Positions 5,550-6,805 of a stretch of 6,805 nucleotides of DNA are shown here, in pieces. The DNA is from Bacteroidota bacterium (GTDB taxonomy: Bacteria; Bacteroidota; Kryptoniia; Kryptoniales; JAKASW01): NCBI GenBank assembly GCA_021785235.1, contig JAJYGB010000601.1, positions 1 through 6,805 on the forward strand, in the 5' to 3' direction. The notes beneath the pieces were generated by a model. It did not search any database. It was not told the origin of the DNA and worked only from the letters and a program-made list of their open reading frames with translations. The translations under genes were made by a program, and so were the position numbers. The stretch's first letter is position 1. Each line of letters begins with the position of its first letter.

Positions 5550-6593
5550 TCAATTGGGAATCGTGATTGAAATCGGATCGTCCGCAACCTCTATATGGGC
5601 GGAGACATCGAGCCCAGCCATATCGATCACCGAAATTGATCCCGATCCCTGATTTGTGACGTATGCGTACTTCCCGTCCGGCCTGACGGCGACATCGGTG
5701 GGCATCCTGTCAACAGCTATTACTTTGACAACCGAATTGCTGTCGATGTTAATAACCGTGAGCGTATTCGACGTGACGTTTGTGACAAGTGCATACCTAC
5801 CGTCCGGAGAAATCGCTACTCCCCTCGGATTGCCCACCTTAGGTATAACTCTCACAACGCTGTCGAGGGCCGTGCTGAACACCTGCACTTCATTGAGATC
5901 ATAGTTCGGTATATACGCGAACTTTCCGTCGGGCGTGAACGCGAGGCTCATCGGACGTCCGCCGACCCATACACTTTTTATGATTTCCTGCCTGACCGGA
6001 TCGATGATATGCACAAACGGCCGGAAGATCGCGGGCTGGTAAAACAGATTGCGACTCTTTAGATAGTATATCATGCCGGTCCCATCAGATATTTTCCGCG
6101 TGATCGCGTGAGTCTTCGTGTCCATGAACCACAACCCGTCCTGTGACTGATAACTGATGAGGGCAGTCTTCCCATTTGGCGTGAAGCTGACACAGACGGG
6201 ATGGATGCCGACTGGAATTTTCGTCCGCTTGTTCATCCGTTGGCCGTCAACCACCGCAATGTCATTTGAATTGAAATCTGCTATGTACAATTCGTCCTTC
6301 CCAGGAACTCTTGCGGTGAAATCAGTGCCTTCTCCGGCATGAATCGTATCCACCACCTCATTATTGGACAGGTCGATCAACGTAATGAAGTCGTGTGTGA
6401 TATGACTTACCAGGGCGACGTTTGAAAAACGAAAATCGCCATGTCCCGCCATGGAACCCTGATCCACAGGGAGACACGCACTTACTGAAAGCTCAGCTGA
6501 GCCATTTCCACCTGGATGCAGAGTCAAGCCTGTGAGGCTCAAAATAACGGCGACTACAAATGGCAACACATAGCTACTTCTCGACCGCTTCAT
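5550..6593 (-). CDS. Secreted seven-bladed YVTN-type beta-propeller protein
   Basis: A 347-residue protein. Residues 1-32 form a signal peptide (basic MKRSRSS, hydrophobic core to about residue 23, possible cleavage near GNGSA), so it is exported. The rest divides into seven repeats of about 40 residues, starting near 58, 101, 143, 183, 225, 267 and 309. They show the YVTN pattern: a strand such as YAYVTN or YALVTN, then N/S-rich turn, xVxVID, and a PDGK/PDGR turn (TPNGK 139, TPDGK 220, SPDGR 262, RPDGK 304). Repeats 3 and 4 are the most divergent. Seven repeats would close one propeller ring. Such proteins are thought to be surface or periplasmic binding or scaffold proteins; no catalytic residues, haem motif or sorting domain is seen. 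The start at 6593 is preferred over a GTG at 6611 because AAAGGAG lies 8 bases before it, inside the longer frame. It appears to stand alone. Confidence 0.9.
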   Translation of the reverse strand: MKRSRSSYVLPFVVAVILSLTGLTLHPGGNGSAELSVSACLPVDQGSMAGHGDFRFSNVALVSHITHDFITLIDLSNNEVVDTIHAGEGTDFTARVPGKDELYIADFNSNDIAVVDGQRMNKRTKIPVGIHPVCVSFTPNGKTALISYQSQDGLWFMDTKTHAITRKISDGTGMIYYLKSRNLFYQPAIFRPFVHIIDPVRQEIIKSVWVGGRPMSLAFTPDGKFAYIPNYDLNEVQVFSTALDSVVRVIPKVGNPRGVAISPDGRYALVTNVTSNTLTVINIDSNSVVKVIAVDRMPTDVAVRPDGKYAYVTNQGSGSISVIDMAGLDVSAHIEVADDPISITIPN

Positions 6594-6601
6594 TTGCGAA
6601 G

Positions 6602-6608
6602 CTCCTTT
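6602..6608 (-). promoter_or_regulatory. Shine-Dalgarno site of the propeller gene
   Basis: AAAGGAG on the minus strand, 8 bases before the ATG at 6593. It falls downstream of the alternative GTG at 6611, so it decides in favour of the shorter, 347-residue form with a clean signal peptide. Confidence 0.7.
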
Positions 6609-6678
6609 CACGACAAATGGTTCTCATTCCGTTAGCCCCTCAACGACCGGGACTCGTTCAGATTAAGCTCACGTGAAT

Positions 6679-6697
6679 GGAAGGTCTGCAGCCTTCC
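6679..6697 (-). other. Short hairpin near the right edge
   Basis: GGAAGG (6679-6684) and CCTTCC (6692-6697) form a 6-base stem around a 7-base loop containing CTGCAG. On the minus strand it begins one base after the stop codon of the possible gene tail at 6699-6803, where a terminator could sit, but no T-run follows. Confidence 0.3.
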
Positions 6698-6698
6698 T

Positions 6699-6803
6699 TT
6701 ACGATTTATATGGAATGGACTGGTTGTCTGCCCAAGCTGCCACATAAGCTCGGGGTTCCGCAAGTGTTTGCCTTTTTTCCTTGAGTAAATGTACCCGTTG
6801 GAT
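6699..6803 (-). CDS. Possible C-terminal tail of a gene entering from the right edge
   Basis: A minus-strand frame open from the window edge reads 34 residues, ending AAWADNQSIPYKS and a TAA at 6699-6701, directly followed by a hairpin. Its composition looks protein-like (LKEKRQ, LAEPRAYVAAWAD), more so than the two other frames, which are also open here. No start or family motif is visible, and 34 open codons are easily chance. I cannot name a family. Confidence 0.2.
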   Translation of the reverse strand: MQRVHLLKEKRQTLAEPRAYVAAWADNQSIPYKS

Positions 6804-6805
6804 CT

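Noticed and set aside
6692..6716. TATAAA on the minus strand as a promoter for the propeller gene
   Set aside because: The only partner box (TTGGGC) is poor and 19 bases away, and the site overlaps the possible gene tail; too weak to list.

Overview
All recognisable genes in this window lie on the minus strand, so transcription runs from the right edge to the left. Base composition is near balanced, and several starts have clear GGAGG-type Shine-Dalgarno sites. The gene families (dipeptidyl peptidase III, PepD, YwbE, a secreted YVTN-type propeller, a small lipoprotein with the sequence CTDNSSGPG) suggest a bacterium of the Bacteroidota/Ignavibacteriota neighbourhood (FCB group). That placement is an inference from protein style, not from a marker gene. 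I see no rRNA, tRNA, CRISPR array, IS element or defence system. This is mostly an ordinary housekeeping stretch with a few unexplained elements.

Right to left: the right edge (6612-6805) may hold the tail of a gene entering from outside, followed by a short hairpin. Next is a secreted protein (5550-6593) that resolves by eye into seven YVTN-like beta-propeller repeats. The gap after it carries two hairpins side by side and then a strong sigma70-type promoter that ends right at the next start codon. That promoter drives a two-gene unit: a small J-domain protein with an unrecognised C-terminal domain (4792-5367) and a YwbE-family protein (4555-4761).

A 308-base gap follows, with a weak promoter candidate and a repeated ATTCACAA box, then pepD (2786-4246), the Xaa-His dipeptidase. 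A terminator-like stem-loop closes pepD. The last unit starts with a four-helix membrane protein (2238-2600), continues with a cytoplasmic M49 dipeptidyl peptidase III (250-2208), and ends with a very short putative lipoprotein (15-179) that may be a broken gene.

Functionally, the left two thirds is a peptide-breakdown neighbourhood. DPP III would release dipeptides from the N-termini of oligopeptides, and PepD would split dipeptides to free amino acids. The membrane protein is co-transcribed with DPP III by position, but its job is unknown. The points most worth following up are the J-domain/YwbE pair with its apparently leaderless promoter, the related intergenic palindromes, and the possible frameshift in the lipoprotein gene.
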